A DNA stretch of 17,690 nucleotides from CAVDHB01 sp963608705 (GTDB lineage: Bacteria > Bacteroidota > Bacteroidia > Bacteroidales > Bacteroidaceae): positions 1-17,690 of the forward strand of contig CAVDHB010000043.1 of assembly GCA_963608705.1 (NCBI GenBank), in the 5' to 3' direction. This document shows positions 1 through 6,059 of the stretch, one piece after another. The position numbers and the translations under genes are program-made. Every line of letters begins with the position of its first letter. Within the stretch, counting starts at the first letter, position 1. A model generated the notes under the pieces. The model was given only the letters and a program-made list of their open reading frames with translations, was not told where the DNA came from and made no database searches.

Positions 1-53
1 CCGACGAGCTTGCCATGCACGATAACTTGCATGATTATGCTAATTATCGTTAA
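1..53 (+). CDS. Possible 3' end of an upstream gene (partial)
   Basis: The third reading frame is open from the window edge to a TAA at 51-53 and would encode DELAMHDNLHDYANYR. The composition looks protein-like, but 17 codons are too few to assign a family. Frame 1 is also open, to a TGA at 97-99, but its translation is hydrophobic and low in complexity and it runs into the repeat element, so it is less likely. A 32-nt imperfect hairpin (19-50) overlaps this end. I do not recognise the protein. Confidence 0.3.
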   Translation, partial: DELAMHDNLHDYANYR

Positions 54-82
54 CCCTATGCAGTTTTCTTATTATAGTTCAT

Positions 83-168
83 ATATTAAAATACCATGAA
101 AAGCGGAGACGCGATGAATCGCGTCTCTACCTAAACAATGTTGATTGGTGGTACGATTACGGATAATC
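83..168 (+). repeat. Dispersed hairpin-plus-tail repeat, copy 1
   Basis: This 86-nt unit matches the reverse complement of 5714-5799 with 5 mismatches (about 94% identity). It has three parts: an AT-rich lead (83-91), a near-perfect dyad with arms GAGACGCGAT (106-115) and ATCGCGTCTC (118-127) around a 2-nt spacer, and a conserved 41-nt tail (128-168). It lies between the end of the upstream gene and the murF promoter. It resembles a REP- or MITE-type intergenic element; no transposase gene is present in the window. Confidence 0.85.
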
Positions 169-195
169 CTCAACAATATATTCTTAGGAATAGAC

Positions 196-224
196 TTGTT
201 TTTCCACTATAATACGTAACTTCG
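196..224 (+). promoter_or_regulatory. Candidate murF promoter (-33/-7)
   Basis: TAACTTCG at 217-224 matches the Bacteroidetes -7 consensus TAnnTTTG with one mismatch. A TTG at 196-198 lies 18 nt upstream, slightly closer than the usual 19-21 nt. The predicted start site is near 230, giving a leader of about 20 nt. This is weaker than the other promoters called in the window. Confidence 0.4.
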
Positions 225-251
225 CGGGGAAAAGAACTTAAATAGATAAAC

Positions 252-1565
252 ATGGACATTAAAGACTTATATTCACTGTTCGAGGCGCACCCTGTGGTGA
301 CTACCGACAGCCGTGACTGCCCCAAGGGTTCCCTCTTCTTCGCATTGAAAGGGGCTTCCTTTGACGGAAACAAATTCGCCGACGCAGCCTTGGAAAAGGG
401 ATGCGCCTACGCCGTGGTAGACGAGGCGGCATACGCTCCGAAGGGAGACGACCGCTATATCTTGGTGGACGACGCACTGAAAGCGTTGCAAGACTTGGCG
501 CATTATCACCGGGAGAAACTGGAGACAAGGGTCATCGAGATTACAGGCACCAACGGAAAGACGACCACAAAGGAACTCACCTCCGCCGTACTCTCACAGG
601 CACACAATGTACTGTACACGCAGGGCAACCTGAACAACCAAATCGGTGTGCCCAAGACGCTGCTCCGTCTGACCAAGGAGCATGACCTGGCGGTCATCGA
701 GACGGGGGCCAGCCATCCGGGAGACATCAAGGAACTGGCGGACATCGTGGACCCAGACTATGGCATCATCACCAACGTAGGCAAAGCGCACATTGCCGGA
801 TTCGGCTCGTTCGAGGGCGTGATAAAGACAAAAGGCGAGTTGTACGACTACCTAAGGGCGAAATCCGACACGGTGGTGTTCATCAACAACGACAATCCTT
901 ATTTGAACAAGATTGCCGGAGACTTGCACCTCGTGCGCTACGGGAAGGAGAAAGACTGCCCCGAACTGAACGTGTACGGAGAAGTGATAGAATGCAACCC
1001 GTTCCTGAAATTCCGCTGGAAGAAGGAGAAGTCAGCGGAGTGGAACACCGTGCAGACCCATCTCATCGGCAGCTACAATGTGGACAACGCCTTGACGGCT
1101 GTGACCATCGGCCTGTATTTCGCCGTGACACCCGCACAAATCAACGAAGCCTTGTCTAACTACGAGCCGACCAATAACCGCTCCGAACTGGTAAAGACAT
1201 CCTCCAACACCTTGATTGTGGACGCCTATAACGCCAACCCCACCAGTATGGAGGCGGCGTTGCAGAACTTCGAGCTTATCAAGGCGGAGAAGAAAATGGT
1301 GATTCTCGGCGACATGAAGGAATTAGGAAGCATCAGCCGGGAGGAGCATCAGAAAATTGTGGACGAACTAAACGCACATCCCGACTACACGGCATGGCTG
1401 ATAGGCCCTGAGTTCTCCGCCACGACACACGACAGCCACATCCGCACCTTCCAGAACGAGGCGGAAGTGGCCGAGGAAATCAAGAGACAAAAGCCGGAGG
1501 GCTATACCATACTCGTAAAAGGCTCCAACAGCATGAAGCTGTTCGAACTGCCGGAAATTCTTTAA
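252..1565 (+). CDS. murF: UDP-N-acetylmuramoyl-tripeptide--D-alanyl-D-alanine ligase MurF
   Basis: MurF is the cytoplasmic ATP-dependent ligase that adds D-Ala-D-Ala to UDP-MurNAc-tripeptide, the last soluble step in making the peptidoglycan precursor. The 437-residue product has the expected three-domain Mur ligase layout: an N-terminal substrate-binding domain (about 1-90, with TTDSRDCPKGSLFFAL), a central ATPase with the P-loop GTNGKTTT (99-106) and the MurF-typical GNLNNQIGVP (125-134), and a C-terminal domain opening with DAYNANPTSM (324-333). The length is normal for the family. The ATG at 252 is the first start after a candidate promoter, and no strong ribosome-binding site is seen, as is usual in this phylum. 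It stands apart from the usual mur/fts cluster and is followed after 14 nt by a secreted thioredoxin-like gene, probably on the same transcript. Confidence 0.96.
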   Translation: MDIKDLYSLFEAHPVVTTDSRDCPKGSLFFALKGASFDGNKFADAALEKGCAYAVVDEAAYAPKGDDRYILVDDALKALQDLAHYHREKLETRVIEITGTNGKTTTKELTSAVLSQAHNVLYTQGNLNNQIGVPKTLLRLTKEHDLAVIETGASHPGDIKELADIVDPDYGIITNVGKAHIAGFGSFEGVIKTKGELYDYLRAKSDTVVFINNDNPYLNKIAGDLHLVRYGKEKDCPELNVYGEVIECNPFLKFRWKKEKSAEWNTVQTHLIGSYNVDNALTAVTIGLYFAVTPAQINEALSNYEPTNNRSELVKTSSNTLIVDAYNANPTSMEAALQNFELIKAEKKMVILGDMKELGSISREEHQKIVDELNAHPDYTAWLIGPEFSATTHDSHIRTFQNEAEVAEEIKRQKPEGYTILVKGSNSMKLFELPEIL

Positions 1566-1579
1566 ACACAAACAGCTAT

Positions 1580-2668
1580 ATGAAAAGATTGTTATTATCC
1601 ATGCTCTGCATGGCAGGACTTACCGCGGTTTCCGCACAGACTCCGTATGAGGTGAGTGGCAAGACAGACGCTTCCGCCAACGGCAAAACAGCCGTGTTGT
1701 ACAACCTCCTGAACCGTGAGGTAATTGACAGTGTGAAAGTGGCGAACGGCACGTTTTCTTTCAAGAAGACAGTAAACGAGCCTACGTTTGGCGTAGTGAG
1801 AATCATGGACACTCCTTGCCCGATGATTCCCTTCTTCCTTGACAAGGCGGAACTGTCCTTTGAGAAAGGTAAAGCCGGACTTCTTGCTGGCTCTGCCACG
1901 AATGAGGCATTGAAAGAGTTCAATACGGTGAACAAGCCTTTCACCAAGGAAATGCAGGACGTATATAAGAAATACAACGAACTCGCTTCCGCTTCTCAGG
2001 GGAAAATATCCAAAGCGCAGGAAGACTCCATCGACAATGTGATGGAAGCCATCCAGAAGAAAGCCGCTCCTGTGATTCTGGCACAAATTACCAAAAACGT
2101 AAACAACTATGCTCCGGTCTATATGCTGCTTTCCTCTCGCCTTTCTGATGAGGACAAAGCCAAAGCACTGGCTGTGCAAGGTGAGTTCCAAAAGTTCCCC
2201 GCCATCGTGGAAATGAAAGCGCAGATGGCCGCAGAGACAAAAAGCAGTGAGGGCAATCCCTACATCGACTTTACCATGAACGACTTGAACGGCACACCAC
2301 ACAAGCTGTCTGAATATGTGGGCAAAGGAAAGTATGTGCTGATTGACTTCTGGGCATCCTGGTGCGGCCCTTGCCGTCGGGAAATGCCGAATGTCATCGC
2401 CCTGTACAAGAAATACAAGGACAAAGGATTCGACATCGTGGGCATCTCACTGGACAGCAACAAGAACGCATGGCAGAACGCCATCAGCCAGATGGGTATG
2501 CCTTGGCATCACCTGTCCGACCTCAAAGGCTGGAAGAACAGCGGCGCGAAGCTGTACGGTGTGAACGCCATACCATCCACCCGCTTGGTTGATCCGAAAG
2601 GCAACATCATCGGAAAAGACCTTCGTGGTGAGGAACTGGCGGCCAAATTGGCTGAAATATTCAAGTAA
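1580..2668 (+). CDS. Secreted DUF4369 / TlpA-type thiol-disulfide oxidoreductase
   Basis: The protein has 362 residues. A type I signal peptide (about 1-19, ending AVSA before QTPYEV) sends it to the periplasm. Residues about 22-115 resemble DUF4369, a beta-rich domain found in Bacteroidetes thioredoxin-like proteins. A helical linker follows (about 115-220), then a TlpA/AhpC-type thioredoxin fold from about 225. The active site is WASWCGPCRREMP, with C262 and C265, and the cis-proline is P332 in NAIPSTRLVD. All key residues are present, so it should be an active disulfide reductase or isomerase; its substrate cannot be read from the sequence. It starts 14 nt after murF with no promoter visible between them, so co-transcription is likely, and a terminator hairpin follows. 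The family assignment is sound; the link to cell-wall assembly is only positional. Confidence 0.9.
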   Translation: MKRLLLSMLCMAGLTAVSAQTPYEVSGKTDASANGKTAVLYNLLNREVIDSVKVANGTFSFKKTVNEPTFGVVRIMDTPCPMIPFFLDKAELSFEKGKAGLLAGSATNEALKEFNTVNKPFTKEMQDVYKKYNELASASQGKISKAQEDSIDNVMEAIQKKAAPVILAQITKNVNNYAPVYMLLSSRLSDEDKAKALAVQGEFQKFPAIVEMKAQMAAETKSSEGNPYIDFTMNDLNGTPHKLSEYVGKGKYVLIDFWASWCGPCRREMPNVIALYKKYKDKGFDIVGISLDSNKNAWQNAISQMGMPWHHLSDLKGWKNSGAKLYGVNAIPSTRLVDPKGNIIGKDLRGEELAAKLAEIFK

Positions 2669-2692
2669 GCGTTTATACCTTATATATAAGGT

Positions 2693-2723
2693 AAAGGGCA
2701 GCTCTCTTCGGGAACTGCCCTTT
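2693..2723 (+). terminator. Rho-independent-type terminator after the thioredoxin gene
   Basis: A 9-bp perfect stem, AAAGGGCAG (2693-2701) with CTGCCCTTT (2715-2723), is followed by an AT-rich stretch with short T runs. A separate 18-bp perfect palindrome (2676-2693, TACCTTATATATAAGGTA) lies just upstream and may add to the structure. Confidence 0.75.
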
Positions 2724-2736
2724 ATCATATTTTAAA

Positions 2737-2764
2737 AGCCGCACGGAATCACTTCCCCACGGCT
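2737..2764 (-). terminator. Terminator of the sulfur-carrier cassette (minus strand)
   Basis: Read on the minus strand, AGCCG and CGGCT form an outer stem around an inner GGAA/TTCC stem with a GTGA loop, and the structure runs into TTTTAAAAT. It lies 27 nt beyond the stop of the JAMM gene and faces the murF-side terminator, as expected for convergent units. The stem is interrupted, so the call is moderate. Confidence 0.5.
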
Positions 2765-2790
2765 TCCTTACTAAGATTGTGACTACTTCT

Positions 2791-3198
2791 CTATTGGATT
2801 ATCTCGTATGGAATCTTCTCCACCTTACCTTCCACAATACGAAAAGCGTTCAAAACGGGTTCTTCTGCCGCCAAAGAAAGAATGAAGTAAAGAATATCCG
2901 CATCATACGCCAAGCGGATATCCTCCTCGGACGGACGGGAAGGAGAAGACGGATGACTGTGCCAGTTGGCCAGAATCTTCACACCTTTCTTCCGGGCGTC
3001 TCTCACCGCCGCAAACTGCTCTTTCGGGATGAAAGAGAAATGCTCCGGACTATGGTCTCCATTGGTCATGGGGTAATTCTCCTCTATCGTGTCTTCTTGT
3101 CCAAAGAAATAGCCACACGACTCATTCGGCAAATCCTTTCTCGCCTGAGCGATGATAGCTTCAATCGCCTCTTTCCTTACTTTCATAATGGTATTCAT
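2791..3198 (-). CDS. JAMM/MPN+ metallopeptidase, probable sulfur-carrier processing protease (Mec/HcyD-like)
   Basis: This 135-residue protein is a compact stand-alone JAMM (JAB/MPN+) zinc peptidase. The zinc motif is intact: E26 in NESCGYFFG, then H80-S-H82 followed ten residues later by D93 (HSHPSSPSRPSEED). Bacterial members of this size, such as Mec and HcyD, remove short C-terminal extensions from ubiquitin-like sulfur carriers. Here it is the last gene of a cassette with a ThiF/MoeB-like gene (33-nt gap) and a ThiS-like carrier that carries just such an extension. The ATG at 3198 is used; a second ATG four codons in (3186) is possible. There is no signal peptide, so it is cytoplasmic. 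The fold and metal site are seen directly; the substrate is inferred from context. A less specific isopeptidase role cannot be excluded. Confidence 0.88.
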   Translation of the reverse strand: MNTIMKVRKEAIEAIIAQARKDLPNESCGYFFGQEDTIEENYPMTNGDHSPEHFSFIPKEQFAAVRDARKKGVKILANWHSHPSSPSRPSEEDIRLAYDADILYFILSLAAEEPVLNAFRIVEGKVEKIPYEIIQ

Positions 3199-3231
3199 TT
3201 CTAACTTGTCACCTTATATACATCACCCTCC

Positions 3232-4047
3232 TCAAGGTCTATGGGACTTCAAGTCACACGCCGCCTGTTCGTAGTCTATCAGGTGGTCGATGGTCGGATG
3301 CTCTCCGCAAAGGGGGCAACGATGGTTCTGCTTGACATTTATCTTACGGAAGTCCATAGTCTTGGCGTTAAAGGTCAGCAGCTTGTTTGTCAACAGCTCG
3401 CCCACGCCTGTAAGATATTTCAACGTCTCAGCCGCCTGAATGGTACCCAACATTCCTGCGATGGCACCTAACACACCCGCTTGCGAACAAGTCGGCACTG
3501 CGTTGGCAGGAGGCGGAGTCTTGAACAGGCAACGGTAACAAGCCGTGCCGGGAAGATGGGTGAACGTCTGCCCCTCGAAGCGCAAGATGCCTCCGTGGGA
3601 GAACGGTTTGTCAGCCATCACACAAGCGTCGTTGATAAGAAACTTCACCGGGAAGTTGTCCGTACCGTCCACGATGAAATCATAGTCCTTAATGATATCC
3701 AAGGCGTTGCTGGCTTCCAAGAACTCCTGATAGGTATTCACCTTCACGTGCGGGTTGATGGCGTTTATCTTCTCCTTGGCGGAAAGCACTTTCGGACGGC
3801 CTACATCCGGCGTGAAGTGGATAACTTGACGCTGAAGATTGGATATGTCCACCACATCTCCGTCTACAATGCCAATGGTGCCGACACCCGCTGCCGCCAA
3901 ATACAGGGCGACAGGCGCACCCAAGCCTCCGGCACCGATAACCAGCACCTTTCCTTCTTTTATTTTCTCTTGACCTTCCACTCCGACATCCTGCAACAAG
4001 ATGTGACGGCTGTAGCGGTTCAGTTCTTCTTCTGTGAAATCAAACAT
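3232..4047 (-). CDS. E1-like adenylyltransferase, HesA/MoeB/ThiF family
   Basis: The 271-residue protein belongs to the family that adenylates the C-terminal glycine of ThiS/MoaD-like carriers so that sulfur can be loaded as a thiocarboxylate. Visible features are the nucleotide-binding GAGGLG (39-43 region) after KVLVI, the ISNLQRQV segment (68-75), DGTDNF (127-132), a candidate catalytic cysteine C187 in VPTCSQAGVLG, and two zinc-binding pairs, C170-x2-C173 and C244-x2-C247. No C-terminal rhodanese domain is present, so the sulfur must come from another protein. Its first 8 nt overlap the end of the carrier gene, and a strong ribosome-binding sequence sits inside that gene's Gly codons, which implies coupled synthesis. 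The family is certain. Pathway assignment (thiazole, molybdopterin, or cysteine/homocysteine) is not possible from the enzyme alone; the adjoining JAMM peptidase favours the last. Confidence 0.92.
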   Translation of the reverse strand: MFDFTEEELNRYSRHILLQDVGVEGQEKIKEGKVLVIGAGGLGAPVALYLAAAGVGTIGIVDGDVVDISNLQRQVIHFTPDVGRPKVLSAKEKINAINPHVKVNTYQEFLEASNALDIIKDYDFIVDGTDNFPVKFLINDACVMADKPFSHGGILRFEGQTFTHLPGTACYRCLFKTPPPANAVPTCSQAGVLGAIAGMLGTIQAAETLKYLTGVGELLTNKLLTFNAKTMDFRKINVKQNHRCPLCGEHPTIDHLIDYEQAACDLKSHRP

Positions 4048-4258
4048 GAGCCTGGCCTCCTCCCATGAAATAAAGGAAATCCACGGAATCTCCCTCTTTT
4101 ACCTGTGTAGTGGTAAACTCCTCCCGGTCTACAAATTCCTCGTTTACCTGCACGGAAACCATTTCCGGGTCTCTCACGTTATTCTTCTTGATTAATTCAG
4201 CCACAGTAATGGGTGTCTCCACTTCCTGCGCTTCTCCGTTCACTGTAATTTTAGCCAT
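4040..4258 (-). CDS. ThiS/MoaD-like ubiquitin-fold sulfur carrier with a C-terminal extension
   Basis: The 72-residue protein has the beta-grasp pattern of ThiS: MAKITVNGEAQEV, then a helix around TVAELIKKN, VSVQVNEEFV, and a C-terminal EGDSVDFLYFMGGG. Mature carriers end in Gly-Gly. Here the glycines are at 66-68 and are followed by Gln-Ala-His-Val, so the encoded form cannot be adenylated until those four residues are removed. The cassette's JAMM peptidase is the obvious candidate to do this. The stop codon lies within the first codons of the ThiF-like gene (overlap 4040-4047). A consensus promoter ends 28 nt before the start codon. Best guess: a CysO/HcyS-type donor for cysteine or homocysteine synthesis, not the thiamine ThiS, which normally ends in GG and sits in a thi operon. 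Confidence 0.9.
   Translation of the reverse strand: MAKITVNGEAQEVETPITVAELIKKNNVRDPEMVSVQVNEEFVDREEFTTTQVKEGDSVDFLYFMGGGQAHV
4056..4063 (-). promoter_or_regulatory. Strong Shine-Dalgarno inside the carrier gene, driving the E1-like gene
   Basis: GGAGGAGG on the minus strand lies 8 nt before the ATG of the ThiF-like gene. The same bases encode the end of the carrier (Gly codons GGA GGA GGC), so the Gly motif doubles as ribosome-binding site. Most genes in this window show no such site, so it stands out. Confidence 0.65.
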
Positions 4259-4286
4259 ATTCTTTCGCGTTTAGTAATTTCAAGTG

Positions 4287-4317
4287 CAAAGGTACGGATG
4301 AACCTCTGCCTGAACAA
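4287..4317 (-). promoter_or_regulatory. Promoter of the sulfur-carrier cassette
   Basis: On the minus strand, TACCTTTG (4294-4287) is a perfect -7 element, and TTG (4317-4315) lies exactly 20 nt upstream as the -33 element. The predicted start site near 4280 gives a leader of about 22 nt. Confidence 0.75.
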
Positions 4318-4402
4318 TACCAAACACATAGTATATTCATACCACATTCATGGTATATCGTCTATTTCTTTATAAAACGCCCTCTAAATTCATTAAATTG
4401 GT

Positions 4403-4410
4403 TATCTTTG
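4403..4410 (+). promoter_or_regulatory. -7 element of the DUF2851 gene
   Basis: TATCTTTG fits TAnnTTTG perfectly and lies 23 nt before the ATG at 4434. No good -33 TTTG is visible. Because transcription would begin near 4417, the upstream ATG at 4350 in the same frame cannot be the start, so this site helps to fix the gene's 5' end. Confidence 0.6.
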
Positions 4411-4433
4411 CAAACGAATCAACGCTTACCCTT

Positions 4434-5702
4434 ATGAACGAACTTTTGCTCCATTTCATCTGGCGACATCGCTTCCTGCCACTCACACCGTTGCTTACCA
4501 CAGAGGGAGAGACCGTGGAAGTGGTAGATGAAGGTTTGCCAAATCCTCATGCAGGTCCGGATTTCTTTAATGCGAAAATCCGTATAGACGGCACATTGTG
4601 GGTGGGAAACGTGGAAATACATTTGCTCTCTTCAGACTGGTTCAAACACGGGCATCAACATAACCCTATGTATGACAACACGATTCTCCATGTAGTGCAC
4701 AAGGCTGACGAGGAGGTGAAAAGACAAGACGGGTCGAAGATTCATCAACTGGAACTGAATTGCCCGGAAGAAATCATGCGGAAGTACGAAGCGTTGAAAA
4801 ACACAGAGACGTATCCACCCTGCCACCCAATCATCCGACAGCTCAATCCCTTGACCATCGTGTCATGGATGTCCCGCTTACAGATAGAACGGCTGGAAAG
4901 GAAGTCGACGGATTTGCTGCGTCGCCTCGACTTATGCAAAGGCGACTGGGAAAGAGTACTGTTCATCACCCTGGCTCGTAATTTCGGCTTCGGACTGAAC
5001 GGGGACACCTTTGAAAGATGGGCCACTTCATTTCCCCTGCAAGCGGCAGGCAAACACCGGGACAACGCGCTGCAACTCTGCGCCCTTTTCCTCGGACAAA
5101 GTGGTTTTCTCACGGAATCTTTCCTGCAAGAAAGTGAGGAGATGCACCGCCGATTCTCTGATATAAACTTAGAGAAACTGCAAAAAGAGTATGCCTTCCT
5201 GCGCCATAAATTCACCCTTACTCCCATGGACTACCACCAATGGAAGTTTCTGCGCACCCGTCCCAAAGGCTTCCCTCCTGTCAGAATCATCCAACTGGCG
5301 TTGCTCTATTACGGCGGCAAAATTGACTTCTCTCATCTTACAAATGTAACCACCCTCGGAGAACTGCAAAAGCTGCTCGACCTGAAAGAGATGAAAGGCA
5401 TCTACTCACTAAGCCGTACCGCCATGGGACTCATACTCATCAACACGGTTATCCCCCTGCTCTTCACTTACGGCCAACACAAGGGCAACGATGCCATGAA
5501 AGAACGAGCCTTGTCATTCTATGAGGAGCTGAAAGCGGAGAACAACTACATCATCCGGCAATGGAAAGTGTGCGGACTGAAAGTGAGAAACGCCGGAGAA
5601 AGCCAAGCGCTCATACAACTGAAAAAGAACTATTGCGACCGAAAAGACTGTCTACGCTGCCGCTTCGGACAGGCGTATCTGACTACCAACATGAATCCAT
5701 GA
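4434..5702 (+). CDS. DUF2851 family protein
   Basis: Starting at the ATG at 4434 the product is 422 residues and begins MNELLLHFIWRHRFLPL, the typical N terminus of DUF2851. An in-frame ATG at 4350 would add 28 residues, but a -7 promoter element lies inside that extension. Conserved-looking blocks are NPHAGPDFFNAKIRIDG (37-53), WVGNVEIHLLSSDW (56-69) and the C-terminal cysteine cluster C401-x4-C406-x2-C409, with C380 nearby. The spacing of D43, E61 and H63 on predicted beta strands is reminiscent of PD-(D/E)XK nuclease cores, and cysteine clusters accompany some of these enzymes. That reading is my inference; the family has no function known to me. It has no signal peptide, so it is probably cytoplasmic. 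It is divergent from the sulfur-carrier cassette and is followed within 12 nt by a repeat element. Confidence 0.85.
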   Translation: MNELLLHFIWRHRFLPLTPLLTTEGETVEVVDEGLPNPHAGPDFFNAKIRIDGTLWVGNVEIHLLSSDWFKHGHQHNPMYDNTILHVVHKADEEVKRQDGSKIHQLELNCPEEIMRKYEALKNTETYPPCHPIIRQLNPLTIVSWMSRLQIERLERKSTDLLRRLDLCKGDWERVLFITLARNFGFGLNGDTFERWATSFPLQAAGKHRDNALQLCALFLGQSGFLTESFLQESEEMHRRFSDINLEKLQKEYAFLRHKFTLTPMDYHQWKFLRTRPKGFPPVRIIQLALLYYGGKIDFSHLTNVTTLGELQKLLDLKEMKGIYSLSRTAMGLILINTVIPLLFTYGQHKGNDAMKERALSFYEELKAENNYIIRQWKVCGLKVRNAGESQALIQLKKNYCDRKDCLRCRFGQAYLTTNMNP

Positions 5703-5713
5703 TAATATACAAT

Positions 5714-5799
5714 GATTATCCGTAATTGTACCACTAATCAACATTGTTTAGGTAGAGACGCGATTTATCGCGTCTCCGCTTTTCATAGTGTTTTAATAT
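5714..5799 (-). repeat. Dispersed hairpin-plus-tail repeat, copy 2 (inverted)
   Basis: This full-length 86-nt copy lies in the opposite orientation to copy 1, with 5 mismatches. The hairpin arms are GAGACGCGAT (5755-5764) and ATCGCGTCTC (5767-5776) around TT. Similarity to copy 4 continues to 5710. It begins 11 nt after the DUF2851 stop codon, so the hairpin would lie in that transcript's 3' end. Confidence 0.85.
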
Positions 5800-5837
5800 C
5801 TTACCAATCACAGATACAATTCATCACTGATGAATGT

Positions 5838-5880
5838 GGAGATGCGATGAATGGAGACGCGATGAATCGCGTCTCTACTA
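5838..5880 (+). repeat. Degenerate repeat copy 3 (hairpin only, with a 15-bp tandem duplication)
   Basis: The same dyad recurs at 5854-5863 and 5866-5875, but the conserved tail of the full copies is missing. A 15-bp unit, GGAGAYGCGATGAAT, is tandemly repeated at 5838-5852 and 5853-5867 with one difference, so the left arm is duplicated. Confidence 0.75.
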
Positions 5881-6005
5881 TTTCAGTCGTTGTATTATAA
5901 CGTGCACAAGACAGGAGAATGGTATGTTTACGAATAATCAGAATAAAATACACGAATATACCTATAATATATAGACACATCAATGGCATAATGACTATTA
6001 TTTTA

Positions 6006-6013
6006 TAATTTTG
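6006..6013 (+). promoter_or_regulatory. -7 element of the rhamnosidase gene
   Basis: TAATTTTG matches TAnnTTTG. At the expected -33 distance only a weak ATGG (5983-5986) is present, so an activator may be needed. The predicted leader is about 40 nt. Confidence 0.5.
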
Positions 6014-6059
6014 CAGCCACTGACTAAACGTCGGATTCTACTAATAAACAGATTCCACT

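Larger units (their letters stand above)
5703..6059. other. 357-bp intergenic region with two repeat copies and an AT-rich promoter region
   Basis: From left to right it holds an inverted full copy of the dispersed repeat (5714-5799), a degenerate copy consisting mainly of the hairpin (5838-5880), an AT-rich stretch (5881-6005), and a -7 element before the rhamnosidase gene. Short open frames here (for example 5712-5900 plus and 5801-5989 minus) are translations of the repeat and do not look like genes. Confidence 0.8.

Noticed and set aside
1595..2302. Long open frame (235 codons) on the minus strand
   Set aside because: It lies wholly opposite the thioredoxin-like gene, which has a signal peptide, domain motifs and active-site cysteines. 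The minus-strand translation has no recognisable motif and unnatural composition.
3232..4258. Thiamine (ThiS/ThiF) or molybdopterin (MoaD/MoeB) assignment
   Set aside because: No thiazole or molybdopterin genes are adjacent, the carrier has a tail after Gly-Gly, and a JAMM peptidase is in the operon. These point to a CysO/HcyS-like system, though the call is not final.
2791..4258. Ubiquitin-like protein-conjugation or antiphage (CBASS/Bil-type) system
   Set aside because: No E2-like protein, cyclase or effector is encoded, and the carrier has the short ThiS form, so sulfur transfer is simpler.
4350..4433. N-terminal extension of the DUF2851 gene to the ATG at 4350
   Set aside because: A -7 promoter element (4403-4410) lies inside the extension, and the family's typical N terminus begins at the ATG at 4434.
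5712..5989. Short open frames in the intergenic region before the rhamnosidase gene
   Set aside because: They translate the dispersed repeat and its hairpins on either strand; there is no start signal or recognisable protein.
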